Source of the DNA: Paracoccaceae bacterium
Lineage (GTDB): Bacteria; Pseudomonadota; Alphaproteobacteria; Rhodobacterales; Rhodobacteraceae
Direction: 5' to 3'
DNA: 64,000 nt
Assembly (NCBI GenBank): GCA_023383015.1
Contig: JAHDXW010000001.1
Coordinates: 1-64,000, forward strand
Below the pieces are notes generated by a model. That model was given only the letters and a program-made list of their open reading frames with translations. It did no database searches and had not been told where the DNA came from. Made by a program: the position numbers and the translations under genes. The stretch's first letter is position 1, and every line of letters begins with the position of its first letter. Below, piece after piece: positions 44,320 to 54,500 of the stretch.

Positions 44320-47106
44320 TCAGTGCGCCTCCGCCCAGTTGGCGCCGTGGCCGGCATCGACCGTCAGCGGCACCGACAGCTTCACCGCCGGCTCGGCCGC
44401 CGCCTCCATCACCGCGCGGACGCGGGCGACGGTCTCGTCCACCGCACCCTCCTCGACCTCGAAGACAAGCTCGTCGTGCACCTGCAGCAGCATCGTCGCC
44501 GGCAGCCCCTCCAGGGCCGCCGGCATCCGTATCATCGCCCGGCGGATGATGTCGGCCGCGGTGCCCTGGATCGGCGCGTTGATCGCCGCGCGGCGGGCGA
44601 AGCCGGCGGTGGGGCCCCTGGCGTTGATCTCGGGGGTGTGGATCCGGCGCCCGAACAGTGTCTCGACATGCCCTTTCTCGCGGCCGAAGCCGATGGTGGC
44701 GTCCATGTAGGCGCGGATGCCGGGGAAGCGGGCGAAGTAGGTGTCGATGAAGGCCTGCGCCTCGTCGCGCGGGATGCGCAGGTTCCTCGCCAGCCCGAAG
44801 CCCGAGATGCCGTAGATCACGCCGAAATTGATCGCCTTGGCGCGCCGGCGCACCTCGGGCGTCATCTGCTCGAGCGGCACGCCGAACATCTCGGAGGCCG
44901 TCATCGCATGGATGTCCTGCCCCTTGCGGAACGCCTCCTTGAGCGCGGCGATGTCGGCGATGTGGGCCAGGATGCGCAGCTCGATCTGGCTGTAGTCGAG
45001 GCTCACGAGCCGCATCCCCGGCCCGGCGACGAAGGCCTCGCGGATGCGCCGCCCCTCCTCGGTGCGCACGGGAATGTTCTGCAGGTTGGGGTCGGTGGAT
45101 GCAAGCCGCCCGGTCGCCGCCCCCGACTGGATGTAGGATGTGTGCACCCGCCCGGTCTCGGGGTTGATCGCCTGCTGCAGCGCGTCGGTGTAGGTCGACT
45201 TCAGCTTCTGCAGCTGGCGGTAGTCGAGGATGCGGCCGGGCAGGTCGTGCTCGGTGGCCAGATCCTCCAGCACGTCGGCGGTGGTCTGCCACTGCCCGGT
45301 CTTCGTGCGGGTGCCGCCGGGCAGGCCCATCCGGCCGAACAGGATCTCGCCCACCTGTGCCGCCGACTGGACGTTGAACGCCTCGCCCGCCAGAGCGTGG
45401 ATCTCGGCCTCGAGCCCCGCCATCTTCTGCGCGAAGGCGGCCGACATGCGCGACAGCGTCCCGCGGTCCACCAGGATGCCCGCCATCTCCATCCCGGCCA
45501 GCACCGGCACCAGCGGCCGCTCCAGCGTCTCGTAGACGCTCGTCACCCGCGCCCGCGGCAGTTCGGGCCGGAACCGCTGCCACAGGCGCAGCGTCACGTC
45601 GGCATCCTCGGCCGCATAGCGCGTCGCCCGGTCGACCGGCACGCGGTCGAAGGTGATCGCCGCCTTGCCGGTGCCGATCAGCTCCTTGATCGGAATCGGG
45701 GTATGGCGGAGGTAGCGGTCCGACAGCTCGTCCATGCCGTGGCCGTGCAAGCCGGCATGCAGCGCGTAGGACATCAGCATCGTGTCGTCCACCGGCGCCA
45801 TGCGGATGCCGTGGCGGGCCAGGATCTTCCAGTCGTACTTGATGTTCTGGCCGATCTTCAGGACCGCCGGGTCCTCCAGCGCGGGCCGCAGCCGCGCCAG
45901 CGCGTCGTCGCGGGCGATCTGGCCCTCCACCGGGGCGTCGGCATCGAACAGGTCGCCCCCCCTGCGATGGCCGAGCGGGATGTAGCAGGCCCGCCCCGGC
46001 GCCAGCCCCAGCGAGACGCCGACCAGTTCCGCCCGCATCTCGTCAAGGCTCGTCGTCTCGGTGTCGATGGCGACATGGCCCTGCTCGCGGATCGCCGCGA
46101 TCCAGCGGTCCAGCGTGTCCAGGTCGCGGACGCACTCGTAGGCGTCGGGGTCGATGGGCGCGGCAGCGGGGGCCGGCGCCGCCGCGGCTGGCGTTGCCTC
46201 GGCCGCCGGGGGCGGCGCGACCTTCAGCTTCTCCGCCACCCGGCGGGTTAGGGTGCGGAACTCCATCTCGGCCAGAAACGCCATCAGCCGCCCGGGGTCG
46301 GGCATCCGCACCTCGAGATCGTCGAGCGTCACGTCGAGCGGCGTGTCGCGCTTCAGCGTGACCAGCGCCTTCGAGATGCGGATGCGGTCGGCGTTCTCCA
46401 CCAGCGCCTCGCGCCGCTTCGGCTGGCGGATCTCGCCGGCGCGCTCCAGAAGCGTGTCGAGATCGCCGTAGTCCTGGATCAGCTGCGCCGCGGTCTTGAT
46501 GCCGATTCCCGGGGCGCCGGGTATGTTGTCGACCGAGTCGCCGGCCAGCGCCTGCACGTCCACCACCTTCTCCGGCGGCACCCCGAACTTCTCGATCACC
46601 TCGTCACGGCCGATGAGGCGGTCCTTCATCGGGTCGCGCATCATCACGCCGTCGCCGACCAGCTGCATCAGATCCTTGTCGGAGGAGACGATGGTCACCC
46701 TCCCGCCGGCCTCGGACGCGTGGCGCGCGAGCGTGGCGATGATGTCGTCGGCCTCGTAGTTCTCGGCCTCCAGGCAGGCGACGTTGAAGGCCCGCGTCGC
46801 CTGCCGCGTCAGCGGGAACTGCGGCCGCAGGTCCTCGGGCGGTTCGGGGCGGTTGGCCTTGTAGTCGGGATAGAGCGCGTTGCGGAAGGTCGTCGCCGAA
46901 TGATCGAACACCACGGCGATGTGCGTCGGTGCCTCGCCGCCGTTGTCGCGCGTGATCTCGTTCCACAGGATGTTGCAGAACCCCGCCACAGCTCCCACCG
47001 GCAGCCCGTCCGACTTGCGCGTGAGCGGGGGCAGCGCGTGGTAGGCGCGGAAGATGTAGGCCGATCCGTCGATCAGGTGCAGGTGATGGCCCTTGCCGAA
47101 GGTCAT
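44320..47106 (-). CDS. polA: DNA polymerase I
   Basis: A 928-residue Pol I with all three domains: the 5'-3' nuclease (about 1-290, LIDGSAYIFRAYHALPPLT), the 3'-5' exonuclease with an intact DxE motif (VAIDTETTSLDEM), and the polymerase with LVSLDYSQIELRILAHI (motif A) and LLQVHDELVFEVEEGAVD (motif C). ATG 47106 is preferred over an upstream in-frame ATG at 47169, which gives a non-family extension. Confidence 0.97.
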   Translation of the reverse strand: MTFGKGHHLHLIDGSAYIFRAYHALPPLTRKSDGLPVGAVAGFCNILWNEITRDNGGEAPTHIAVVFDHSATTFRNALYPDYKANRPEPPEDLRPQFPLTRQATRAFNVACLEAENYEADDIIATLARHASEAGGRVTIVSSDKDLMQLVGDGVMMRDPMKDRLIGRDEVIEKFGVPPEKVVDVQALAGDSVDNIPGAPGIGIKTAAQLIQDYGDLDTLLERAGEIRQPKRREALVENADRIRISKALVTLKRDTPLDVTLDDLEVRMPDPGRLMAFLAEMEFRTLTRRVAEKLKVAPPPAAEATPAAAAPAPAAAPIDPDAYECVRDLDTLDRWIAAIREQGHVAIDTETTSLDEMRAELVGVSLGLAPGRACYIPLGHRRGGDLFDADAPVEGQIARDDALARLRPALEDPAVLKIGQNIKYDWKILARHGIRMAPVDDTMLMSYALHAGLHGHGMDELSDRYLRHTPIPIKELIGTGKAAITFDRVPVDRATRYAAEDADVTLRLWQRFRPELPRARVTSVYETLERPLVPVLAGMEMAGILVDRGTLSRMSAAFAQKMAGLEAEIHALAGEAFNVQSAAQVGEILFGRMGLPGGTRTKTGQWQTTADVLEDLATEHDLPGRILDYRQLQKLKSTYTDALQQAINPETGRVHTSYIQSGAATGRLASTDPNLQNIPVRTEEGRRIREAFVAGPGMRLVSLDYSQIELRILAHIADIAALKEAFRKGQDIHAMTASEMFGVPLEQMTPEVRRRAKAINFGVIYGISGFGLARNLRIPRDEAQAFIDTYFARFPGIRAYMDATIGFGREKGHVETLFGRRIHTPEINARGPTAGFARRAAINAPIQGTAADIIRRAMIRMPAALEGLPATMLLQVHDELVFEVEEGAVDETVARVRAVMEAAAEPAVKLSVPLTVDAGHGANWAEAH

Positions 47107-47237
47107 GCGCGCGGTCCTCTGGTGATCCGTCCAGTCTGGCACGACCGCCGGGCCGGTGCCACCGTCCACGGGCGTTCCCCCGCCGGTGCCGGCATGGCAG
47201 GATGGCGGCGCCGGCGGCGGGTTTCAGGGGGGCGGCG

Positions 47238-47435
47238 ATGCGGATGGTTCTTGGCGGGCTCGCGGGCGGGTCCGTTCTGGCGGTCCTTGTCTTCGCCGGC
47301 GGCATCATCGGCGGCGATCTCCTCGGCGTCTCGCAGGCCGAGGGCGCCTATGCGATGGGCGTCGCCTTCGTCTGGACGCCGCTCGGCTTCGTCCTCGGCT
47401 TCGCCCTCGGCGCGGTCGCGGCCAGGCGCCGCTAG
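47238..47435 (+). CDS. Small two-helix membrane protein, unknown function
   Basis: A 65-residue hydrophobic protein, MRMVLGGLAGGSVLAVLVFA, with two membrane helices (residues 3-24 and 38-60) and a basic end (RRR). Start ATG 47238 follows GGGGGGCGG. It is divergent from polA. No known family recognised. Confidence 0.65.
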   Translation: MRMVLGGLAGGSVLAVLVFAGGIIGGDLLGVSQAEGAYAMGVAFVWTPLGFVLGFALGAVAARRR

Positions 47436-47547
47436 GGGGCGGCCGCCCCGGCTTCGGCCGGCCCGCCGCCCGCCCAACCGCAGGACAGGCCTCGACACCT
47501 GGTTAATGCCGACTTTCCATTCCTGCGATATCAAAGGCTTGCAGCCT

Positions 47548-47563
47548 GTCCCACGCGTGGGAC
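47548..47563. repeat. Perfect 16-bp palindrome in a convergent gap
   Basis: GTCCCACGCGTGGGAC is self-complementary and lies in the 165-bp gap between two converging small genes, next to an AT-richer stretch (ttaatgccgactttccattc). No T-run follows on either strand. It may be a protein-binding site. Confidence 0.6.
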
Positions 47564-47600
47564 GCTGGCCCCGCCGCGGCGCCGGCGCGGCGGCCGCGCC

Positions 47601-47798
47601 TCAGTGCCCGCCAGCCCCCTCGGCCAGAAGGAATCGCTTGTCGCAATAGGGGCATTCCACCCAGCCGGCCGCGGCGTCGATCGACAGCCAGACGCGGGGA
47701 TGGCCAAGCGGCCCCTGGCCACCGTCGCAGGCGATGCGCCGCGCCTGCACGATCGCGGTCTCGGGGGCCTCATGGGCGGGGGCGGCGGCGCGGTCCAT
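47601..47798 (-). CDS. Zinc-finger domain protein (zf-CHCC/NDUFS6-like)
   Basis: A 65-residue protein from ATG 47798 with one Cys from ARRIACDGG, the WVECPYCDKRFLL pair and GHPRVWLSID: the CHCC zinc-finger fold found in the bacterial relatives of the complex I subunit NDUFS6. Such proteins are common in alphaproteobacteria and often stand alone. Role probably in complex I assembly, by family only. Confidence 0.85.
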   Translation of the reverse strand: MDRAAAPAHEAPETAIVQARRIACDGGQGPLGHPRVWLSIDAAAGWVECPYCDKRFLLAEGAGGH

Positions 47799-47894
47799 CG
47801 GGGGCTCCGGGGCATGGCGGGTCGGCGGGCGCATCATAGCGGGCCTGACGGGCCGGGCAAGGCGGGTGCGGCACCGCGGCAGTGCCGCCCGCGC

Positions 47895-48494
47895 TCACGG
47901 CCCGCAGGCGGCCAGCAGCGCGGCGTGGCGGGCGGCATAGCCCGCCCGCACCTCGGCCGGCGGACGCGGCCTGATCGTCCGGCCCGCCACCAGCGCGGGG
48001 TCGGGCCGCCCGAAGAAGCGGTCGGCCTCGGCAGCCGTGAAGCCCGCGATCTGCGTCGCCTCCAGCCAGGCCGACAGCCTGTCGGCCCGCTTGACCACCC
48101 GCGCCACCGCCTCGGGCAGGCTGGCCGGCAGGCCGAAGCGCAACCGGATCGCTGCCGCCAGCCGGGCGTCCAGCTCGGCATAGCCCGGCCCGATGGCCGC
48201 CTTCACCGGGCTGATCATGTCGCCGATGACATATTCGGGGGCGTCGTGCAGCAGCGCCGCCAGCCGCCAGCGCGGCGGCGCCTCCGGCGCGATCCGGCCG
48301 AACAGCTCCTCCACCAGAAGCGAATGCTCGGCCACCGAATAGGGCCAGTCACCGGTCGTCTGGCCGTTCCAGCGCGCGACGAAGGCCAGCCCGTGGGCGA
48401 TGTCCTCGACCTCGATGTCGACCGGCGTGGGGTCGAGCAGGTCAAGCCGGCGCCCCGAGAGCATCCGCTGCCATGCCCGCGCCGGTCTTGCCAT
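47895..48494 (-). CDS. HD-domain phosphohydrolase (YfbR-like)
   Basis: A 199-residue HD-domain protein with VAEHSLLVEELFG, the metal pair in AALLHDAPEYVIGDMISPVK, and the lower Asp in VKRADRLSAWLEATQIAGF. This is the YfbR-type HD hydrolase fold acting on nucleotides. ATG 48494 is preferred because the next upstream start adds 18 unconserved residues. Confidence 0.88.
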   Translation of the reverse strand: MARPARAWQRMLSGRRLDLLDPTPVDIEVEDIAHGLAFVARWNGQTTGDWPYSVAEHSLLVEELFGRIAPEAPPRWRLAALLHDAPEYVIGDMISPVKAAIGPGYAELDARLAAAIRLRFGLPASLPEAVARVVKRADRLSAWLEATQIAGFTAAEADRFFGRPDPALVAGRTIRPRPPAEVRAGYAARHAALLAACGP

Positions 48495-48680
48495 CGCCCC
48501 GCCGCTCACGCTGCCTGCACGGGGGCGCTCAGGCTGCGCCGCGCGCAAGCAGCACGACGCCCGAAAACGATAGTGCCGCGCATCCGGCAGCGGGCCGCAC
48601 CGGGAGCGTCCGGAAGTCTGCCGGATCGCAGATCGAACCGGGCCTTGGCGATCGCCGGGCCACGGGCATGCGGCCCAGGC

Positions 48681-49340
48681 TCATTCCTGCCGTCCCCCGG
48701 GCTGCCGCAGCTTGCGCAGGACGACCTGCTTGGCCTGCACCATCACGATCACCAGTTCCTTCGCGTGACGGCCGAGGAAGTCGTGCGCGGCGAAGGCGAC
48801 GCCACCCTTCCACCAGCCGCCGAGGCCGTAGTCGTCAAGCGCGATGATGCCGACCGGCACCACCTTGGCGAGGGCCATCTCCATGTCGGCCAGCGCGCCT
48901 TCGTAGCGGTGGTCGCCGTCGATGTAGACGAAATCGAGGCTCTCGTCGTCAAAGCGGGACATCACGTCCGACGAGGAGCCGCGGCACAGTTCGACCTGGC
49001 CCGAGGCGATCTCGGCCGCGAAGCGTCCGCGCACACCCTCGTAGAGGCTCGGCATGTCGTTGGACGACCCCGCGGCGTACGACGCCTCGCGGAGTGTCGG
49101 GTCGTCGCTGTTCTGCCAGGGATCTACGAGGTAGAGCTTTGCGGGCTTCGCCACATCGAGGATGCGGCGCGAATAGTCGCCCCTGAACACGCCGATCTCG
49201 ACCCCGGTGCCGCCCGGGCGGAAATGCCTGAGCACGTTGACCCGCGCACGCGGTCCAAGCCCCGCCGGCGCTGCCGCGCCCGGTTCCCGGGAAGCCTTCG
49301 GATCGGGCCGGACGCCTGCCGTCGGTCGGGCCGTCGACAT
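48681..49340 (-). CDS. Class I SAM-dependent methyltransferase
   Basis: A 219-residue protein with [20 protein letters not shown] (SAM motif I), [27 protein letters not shown] and [16 protein letters not shown], typical of the Methyltransf_24/TylF-like group. The first 25 residues are Pro/Arg-rich. It is divergent from ahcY, which recycles the SAH product, but SAM enzymes are so common that the neighbourhood may be chance. Substrate unknown. Confidence 0.85.
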   Translation of the reverse strand: MSTARPTAGVRPDPKASREPGAAAPAGLGPRARVNVLRHFRPGGTGVEIGVFRGDYSRRILDVAKPAKLYLVDPWQNSDDPTLREASYAAGSSNDMPSLYEGVRGRFAAEIASGQVELCRGSSSDVMSRFDDESLDFVYIDGDHRYEGALADMEMALAKVVPVGIIALDDYGLGGWWKGGVAFAAHDFLGRHAKELVIVMVQAKQVVLRKLRQPGGRQE

Positions 49341-49350
49341 CGCTCCCTCC

Positions 49351-49428
49351 GGTCGCGGCTACGCTGTTTTCTGGTCTACGGGCTGCTCATTGTGAGGGTC
49401 AATACCAGATGGTAAGTCAGCCGCGACC
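49351..49428 (+). promoter_or_regulatory. Structured leader of ahcY (nested hairpins)
   Basis: GGTCGCGGCT (49351-49360) and AGCCGCGACC (49419-49428) can pair perfectly, enclosing TCTGGT/ACCAGA (49370-49375, 49404-49409) and CTCA/TGAG (49386-49389, 49393-49396). The outer stem ends 7 nt before the AAGGAG ribosome site of ahcY. It does not match SAH, SAM-SAH or SAM-II riboswitch sequences I can recall. An operator with dyad symmetry is the alternative. Confidence 0.45.
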
Positions 49429-49450
49429 CGATCTGAAGGAGTGGACGCAG

Positions 49451-50842
49451 GTGACCGATTATTTGGTGAAGGACATCGCCCTCGCCGACTTCGGCCGCAA
49501 GGAGCTGATGATCGCCGAGACCGAGATGCCGGGGCTGATGGCGCTGCGCTCGGAGTTCGGCGAATCGAGGCCGCTCACCGGCGCGCGCATCGCCGGCTCG
49601 CTGCACATGACGATCCAGACCGGCGTGCTGATCGAGACGCTGGTGGCGCTCGGGGCGCAGGTGCGCTGGGCCTCGTGCAACATATTCTCCACCCAGGACC
49701 ACGCCGCCGCCGCGATCGCCGCCGCCGGGGTGCCGGTGTTCGCCCGCAAGGGCGAGAGCCTGAAGGAGTACTGGGAGTACACCGACCGGATCTTCCAGTT
49801 CGCCGAGGGCACCGCGAACATGATCCTCGACGACGGCGGCGACGCCACGCTCTATGTGCTGATCGGCGCCCGTGTCGAGGAGGGCGAGACGGCCCTGATC
49901 GCCAGCCCCGGGTCGGAGGAGGAGGAGTGCCTCTTCGCGCAGATTCGCAGGCGCATGGCCGAGACCCCGGGCTGGTTCGTCCGCCAGCGCCACGCCATCC
50001 GCGGCGTCTCGGAGGAAACGACGACCGGCGTCGCCCGGCTCTACAAGATGATGGAGAAGGGGCACCTGCCCTTCCCCGCCTTCAACGTCAACGACAGCGT
50101 CACCAAGTCGAAGTTCGACAACAAGTACGGCTGCAAGGAAAGCCTCGTCGACGGCATCCGCCGCGCCACCGACACCATGATGGCCGGCAAGGTCGCCGTG
50201 GTGTGCGGCTACGGCGACGTCGGCAAGGGCTCGGCGGCCAGCCTGCGCGGCGCCGGCGCCCGCGTCGTGGTGACCGAGATCGACCCGATCTGCGCCCTCC
50301 AGGCGGCGATGGACGGCTACCAGGTCGTTACCCTCGAGGACGTGGTGCGCTCGGCCGACATCTTCATCACCACCACCGGCAACAGGGACGTCATCCGCAT
50401 CGAGCACATGCGCGAGATGAAGGACATGGCGATCGTCGGCAACATCGGCCACTTCGACAACGAGATCCAGGTCGCCGCCCTGCGCAACCACAAGTGGACT
50501 AACATCAAGGACCAGGTCGACCTGATCGAGATGCCCTCGGGCAACCGCATCATCCTACTCTCCGAGGGGCGGCTGCTGAACCTCGGCAACGCCACCGGAC
50601 ACCCGAGCTTCGTGATGTCGGCCTCCTTCTCCAACCAGGTGCTCGCCCAGATCGAGCTCTGGGCCCGTGCCGACCAGTACGAGAACCGGGTCTACGTCCT
50701 GCCCAAGCACCTCGACGAGAAGGTGGCGCGGCTGCATCTGGCCAAGATCGGCGCGAAGCTCACCGAACTCCTGCCCGAGCAGGCCGACTACATCGGGGTC
50801 AAGCCCGAAGGGCCGTTCAAGCCTTCGCACTACCGATACTGA
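49451..50842 (+). CDS. ahcY: Adenosylhomocysteinase (SAH hydrolase)
   Basis: SAH hydrolase splits S-adenosylhomocysteine to adenosine and homocysteine. The 463-residue protein starts at GTG 49451, 9 nt after AAGGAG; the in-frame ATG 49409 would add 14 residues lying inside the leader hairpin. Signatures are the N-terminal [55 protein letters not shown] (catalytic Lys/Asp), the NAD-binding [18 protein letters not shown] and the C-terminal FKPSHYRY. Bacteriochlorophyll and carotenoid methylation use SAM, so SAH removal matters here. Confidence 0.97.
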   Translation: MTDYLVKDIALADFGRKELMIAETEMPGLMALRSEFGESRPLTGARIAGSLHMTIQTGVLIETLVALGAQVRWASCNIFSTQDHAAAAIAAAGVPVFARKGESLKEYWEYTDRIFQFAEGTANMILDDGGDATLYVLIGARVEEGETALIASPGSEEEECLFAQIRRRMAETPGWFVRQRHAIRGVSEETTTGVARLYKMMEKGHLPFPAFNVNDSVTKSKFDNKYGCKESLVDGIRRATDTMMAGKVAVVCGYGDVGKGSAASLRGAGARVVVTEIDPICALQAAMDGYQVVTLEDVVRSADIFITTTGNRDVIRIEHMREMKDMAIVGNIGHFDNEIQVAALRNHKWTNIKDQVDLIEMPSGNRIILLSEGRLLNLGNATGHPSFVMSASFSNQVLAQIELWARADQYENRVYVLPKHLDEKVARLHLAKIGAKLTELLPEQADYIGVKPEGPFKPSHYRY

Positions 50843-50996
50843 TCGCGTGCCAGCCGGGGGCCGTCGGCTGCACCGGGCCGCCGTGCGCACCGCGGCCGGG
50901 CACCTCGGCCCTTTTCGCGGCGCCGCCGCTCGCATAGGCTCGCCGCCAGGGCGGGACAACCGCCCCTGACCAACGAGAGCCAACGAGGAGACCGCG

Positions 50997-51338
50997 ATGA
51001 GCAAGCGCGACGAGCTGATCAGCCGCTACGCCGAGGATCTGCGCACCAAATGCGGCATGACGCCCGACATGGGCCTCCTGACCAAGGTCACGATCGGCTG
51101 TGGCCCGACCATCTACAACCCCGACTCCGCCGTCGTTGCGGCCAGCGACAGGGCCGAGCTCGAGCGCGTCAGGACCAGCTTCCTGATCAGGAAGCTCGGC
51201 CTTCCCGACGGCCCCCAGCTGATGGACGCCATCAACGCGGTGATCGACACCTACGGCCGTTCCGAGCGCAGCAAGTATCGCGCGGTGATCTACTACATGC
51301 TCGTCAAGCACTTCGGCAGGGAAGCCGTCTACGGCTGA
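50997..51338 (+). CDS. DUF2853 family protein
   Basis: A 113-residue helical protein, MSKRDELISRYAEDLRTKCG, with GLLTKVTIGCGPTIYNPDSA and SFLIRKLGLPDGP, matching the DUF2853 family common in marine Rhodobacterales. GAGGAGA precedes the ATG. An intrinsic terminator follows at 51498-51539. Function unknown. Confidence 0.88.
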   Translation: MSKRDELISRYAEDLRTKCGMTPDMGLLTKVTIGCGPTIYNPDSAVVAASDRAELERVRTSFLIRKLGLPDGPQLMDAINAVIDTYGRSERSKYRAVIYYMLVKHFGREAVYG

Positions 51339-51497
51339 CGGCCGGCGGCCGGTGGTTGGGCCGAAAGACGGCAATCGCTGAAAATCGCGGGGATATTGCG
51401 GTTGCGGCGGGGCGCTGCGGAGTGCAATCTGCCTGCAACAGGCCAGAACGGCCGGGACCTTGACAGTCACGTGTGGTGCGAAGGGAGCACGTGGGGT

Positions 51498-51539
51498 GAT
51501 GGGGGGTTCCGGTCGGGGTCCGGGGCCCCCCATCTTTTT
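51498..51539 (+). terminator. Intrinsic terminator after the DUF2853 gene
   Basis: GATGGGGGG (51498-51506) pairs with CCCCCCATC (51526-51534) and is followed by TTTTT (51535-51539). It ends plus-strand transcripts just before the converging tamB gene. Confidence 0.85.
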
Positions 51540-51556
51540 GCGGGCCGCCGGCGCTG

Positions 51557-54500
51557 TCAGTAATCGCGCTCGAAGAACAGCCCGATGCCGGTGCGCCCGT
51601 CCGAGGTGGCGGTGCCGCGCACGGTCAGCGACGGGCTGACGTCGATGTTCAGCCGCACCGCGCTGCGCCCGTCGGCGCCCACCGTCACGTCGGTGTAGAT
51701 GTTCTCGGTCAGGTAGCGGCCGGCCCGCACCGCCGCGGTTCCGTCGGCATCGGTCGAGACGTCGAGATCGTCCAGCCCGAAGCCGCGGCGCAGCCGGCCG
51801 ACCACGCCCTCGCCCCCGCGCCCGGCAAGCGTCGCCACCGCCGAGGCAAGCTGCGCCGCCTGCAGGGCCGAGATCGTCTCGATCCCCTTGCCGAACAGCA
51901 GCCGCGCCAGCACCTCCTCCTCGGGCAGTTCGGGCGCCGAGAGGAAGCGGATGGCCGGCTCGGTCGCCTCGCCCTCGACCTCGATGCGCACGGTGATGCC
52001 CTCGGCCTCGGTCACCGCCGCAAGCCTCAGGTAGGGAGCGAACTGGCCCTGCAGCTGCGCCTGCCCCTCGGTCAGCTGGAAGCGCCGGCCGAGCAGGTCG
52101 AGCCGCCCGCGGATCAGCGAGAAGCCGCCGATCGGGACCACCGCCGCGGTCGTGCCGGCAAGCTCCAGGGCGCCTCCGAGCTCGGCGTCGAGTCCGCGGC
52201 CGCGGACGAAGATGCGCCGCGGTGCCTCGATGCGCAGCGCCAGCGCGAAGGGGCGGGCCGGGGCGGCGGCGTCGTCCGCGGCGGCGGCGTCCAGCCCGGC
52301 CCGGGCGCGGGTGGCGCGCACCTCTGCCGGCTCGCCGACATGGCGCAGCGGCGGAACCGGCGCCGAGCCGCCGAGGCCGGTGGAGGGGATGCGCAACTCG
52401 GTCTCGTCCAGCCCCAGCGTGCCGGCGATGCGCGCGCCGCCGGCGAGCGGCCCGGTGACCGACAGAGCGCCGCTCACCCGCGTGTCGTAGAGCGCGGGGT
52501 CGGTGAAGCGCGCCCGCTCGAGCCGCGCCGAGAGATCGGCCGCGAAGGGGGCCGACAGCGCCACCGGCCCGTCAACGGCGATCCGCCCGCCGCCCTGCAC
52601 CCGGCCGGCCGCCGACAGGGTCGCCTGCCCGCCCGCAAGCGTCACGGCAAGCCCGAGATCCTCGAGAGTGACGCCATAGGTCGGGTCGACCAGCCGCGCC
52701 CCCTCGGCGGTCACCTGCCCCGACAGCGAGGCCGCCGCCAGCGGCCCGCGCAGGGCAAGGTCGAAGCGCGCCGCCCCGGCGACCGAACGCGGCATGATGA
52801 AGGGGTTGGCAAGGCCGAGCACCGCCCCGCCGGTGACGGCAAGGTCGGCGCGGCCGAGGTCGGGCGCGACCCCGCCGGCCAGCCGTACCGCGATTCCCCC
52901 CGGACCATCGGCCCGCAGGTCGAGCGTGTAGCCGGCCGGCCCCTGGCCGATCGTGCCCCCAGCCGTCAGCGGGCCGGGAAAGCCGGGCAGCAGCGTCGCA
53001 AGGTCGGCCAGCCGCGCCGACAGCGTCACCTGCCCGGCCGCGCCATCATGCGTCCCCGAGGCCTCGGCGGTCAGCCGCGGGCCGGTCAGCGCCAGCCGGT
53101 TCAGCCGGATGCGCCCGCCCTCCTCCTCGGCCTCGGCCAGCAACCGCATCTCGCCCGACAGGATCGCGTCGGCCGCCGGGTTGCCCAGCCGCAGCGACCT
53201 GCCCACCCCGCCCAGCCGCAGCCGCCGGACCGCCCCGGCCTCGACCAGCCGCGCCTCGGCCGTCAGCGCCCCGCCCCACCCCGGGCCTGCCCGCGCGAGG
53301 TCGGATGCCACGAGGTCGGCGGCAAGGTCGCTCGCCCCCGGCCGGATGCGCCCCGAGGCGCGGGCCGCAAGGCCGCCGGCCTCCAGCGTCGCCCAGGCGA
53401 TGTCCACCGTCTCGCCCTGCCGACGGGCGTCCAGCGTGATCCGCGTCTCGCCCGCCAGCAGCCGGTCGAGCGGCGCGATCCCGGCCGACAGGCCCCGGCC
53501 GCTGCCGGCGAGCGCAAGGCGCTGCACGCCTGCCGCATCCTCGGCGTCAAGCCGCGCCGCCAGCGCCCCGCCAAGACCCAGGCCCAGCCGGCCGAGGTCG
53601 GGCAGGATGACGTCAAGCCCCAGCCGCGCAACCCCCCCGGCGAGGCTGGCCGCCCCCCGCGCGGCGACCCCGGCCGCCTCGACCGACAGCGCCGGGACCT
53701 CCACCGCCCCGTCGCCGCCGCGCCGGGCCTCGAAAGCGATCGACGCCTCGCCGGCCAGCAGCCGCTCCACCTCGGGCACGCCCAGCGCCACGTCGCGCAG
53801 GCCGCCCGCGAAGCTCAGCGCCTGTTCGCCGCCGGCAAGCCGCGCTTCGATCCGCCCCGCCAGTGCCCCGCCCCAGGGCGGGCCCAGCGCGGCAAGGTCG
53901 GCCAGCGCGACATCCGCCGCAAGCCGGCTTCCCGACGCCCCGGCCTGCCCGGCGCCCCGAAGCCGCAGCGCCCCGGCATCGACGGCCAGCATGCCGATCC
54001 CCACCTCGGCGCCCCGGCGGGTGGCCTCGAGCGTGACGGTGCTGGTCCCGGCAAGCAAGCGGTCAAGCTCTGCCACGCCCACGGCAAGGTCGCGGCCCTC
54101 GGCCCGCAGCCGGATCGCCTCGGCCCCCGCCCCGCCCGGCGAGAGCCGCAGGTCGGCCTCGGCCGCCCCCCCCCAGCCGGGCCCGAGCGCGGCAAGGTCG
54201 GCGAAGGTCAGCCGCGCCACGAGGTCGCTGCCCGCCGGCCGCAGGACGCCGGAGCCCTCGGCCGCGAGGCTGGCGGCGGCGACGGCGAAACGCTCCACCG
54301 TGATGTCGTCGCCGGCCCGGCGCAGCTCCGCGGCCACGGTGGCGCGGCCCGACAGCAGCCGGTCGATCTCGGCGATGCCGATGGCAAGCCCCTCGGCGGT
54401 TCCCTCGACGGCCAGGCTCTGCGCGCCATCCGCCTCGCGCAGGCTGGCCGTGGCTGCGAGCGCCCCTCCCCAGGGGCGGCCCAGCGCCGCCAGGTCGGCG

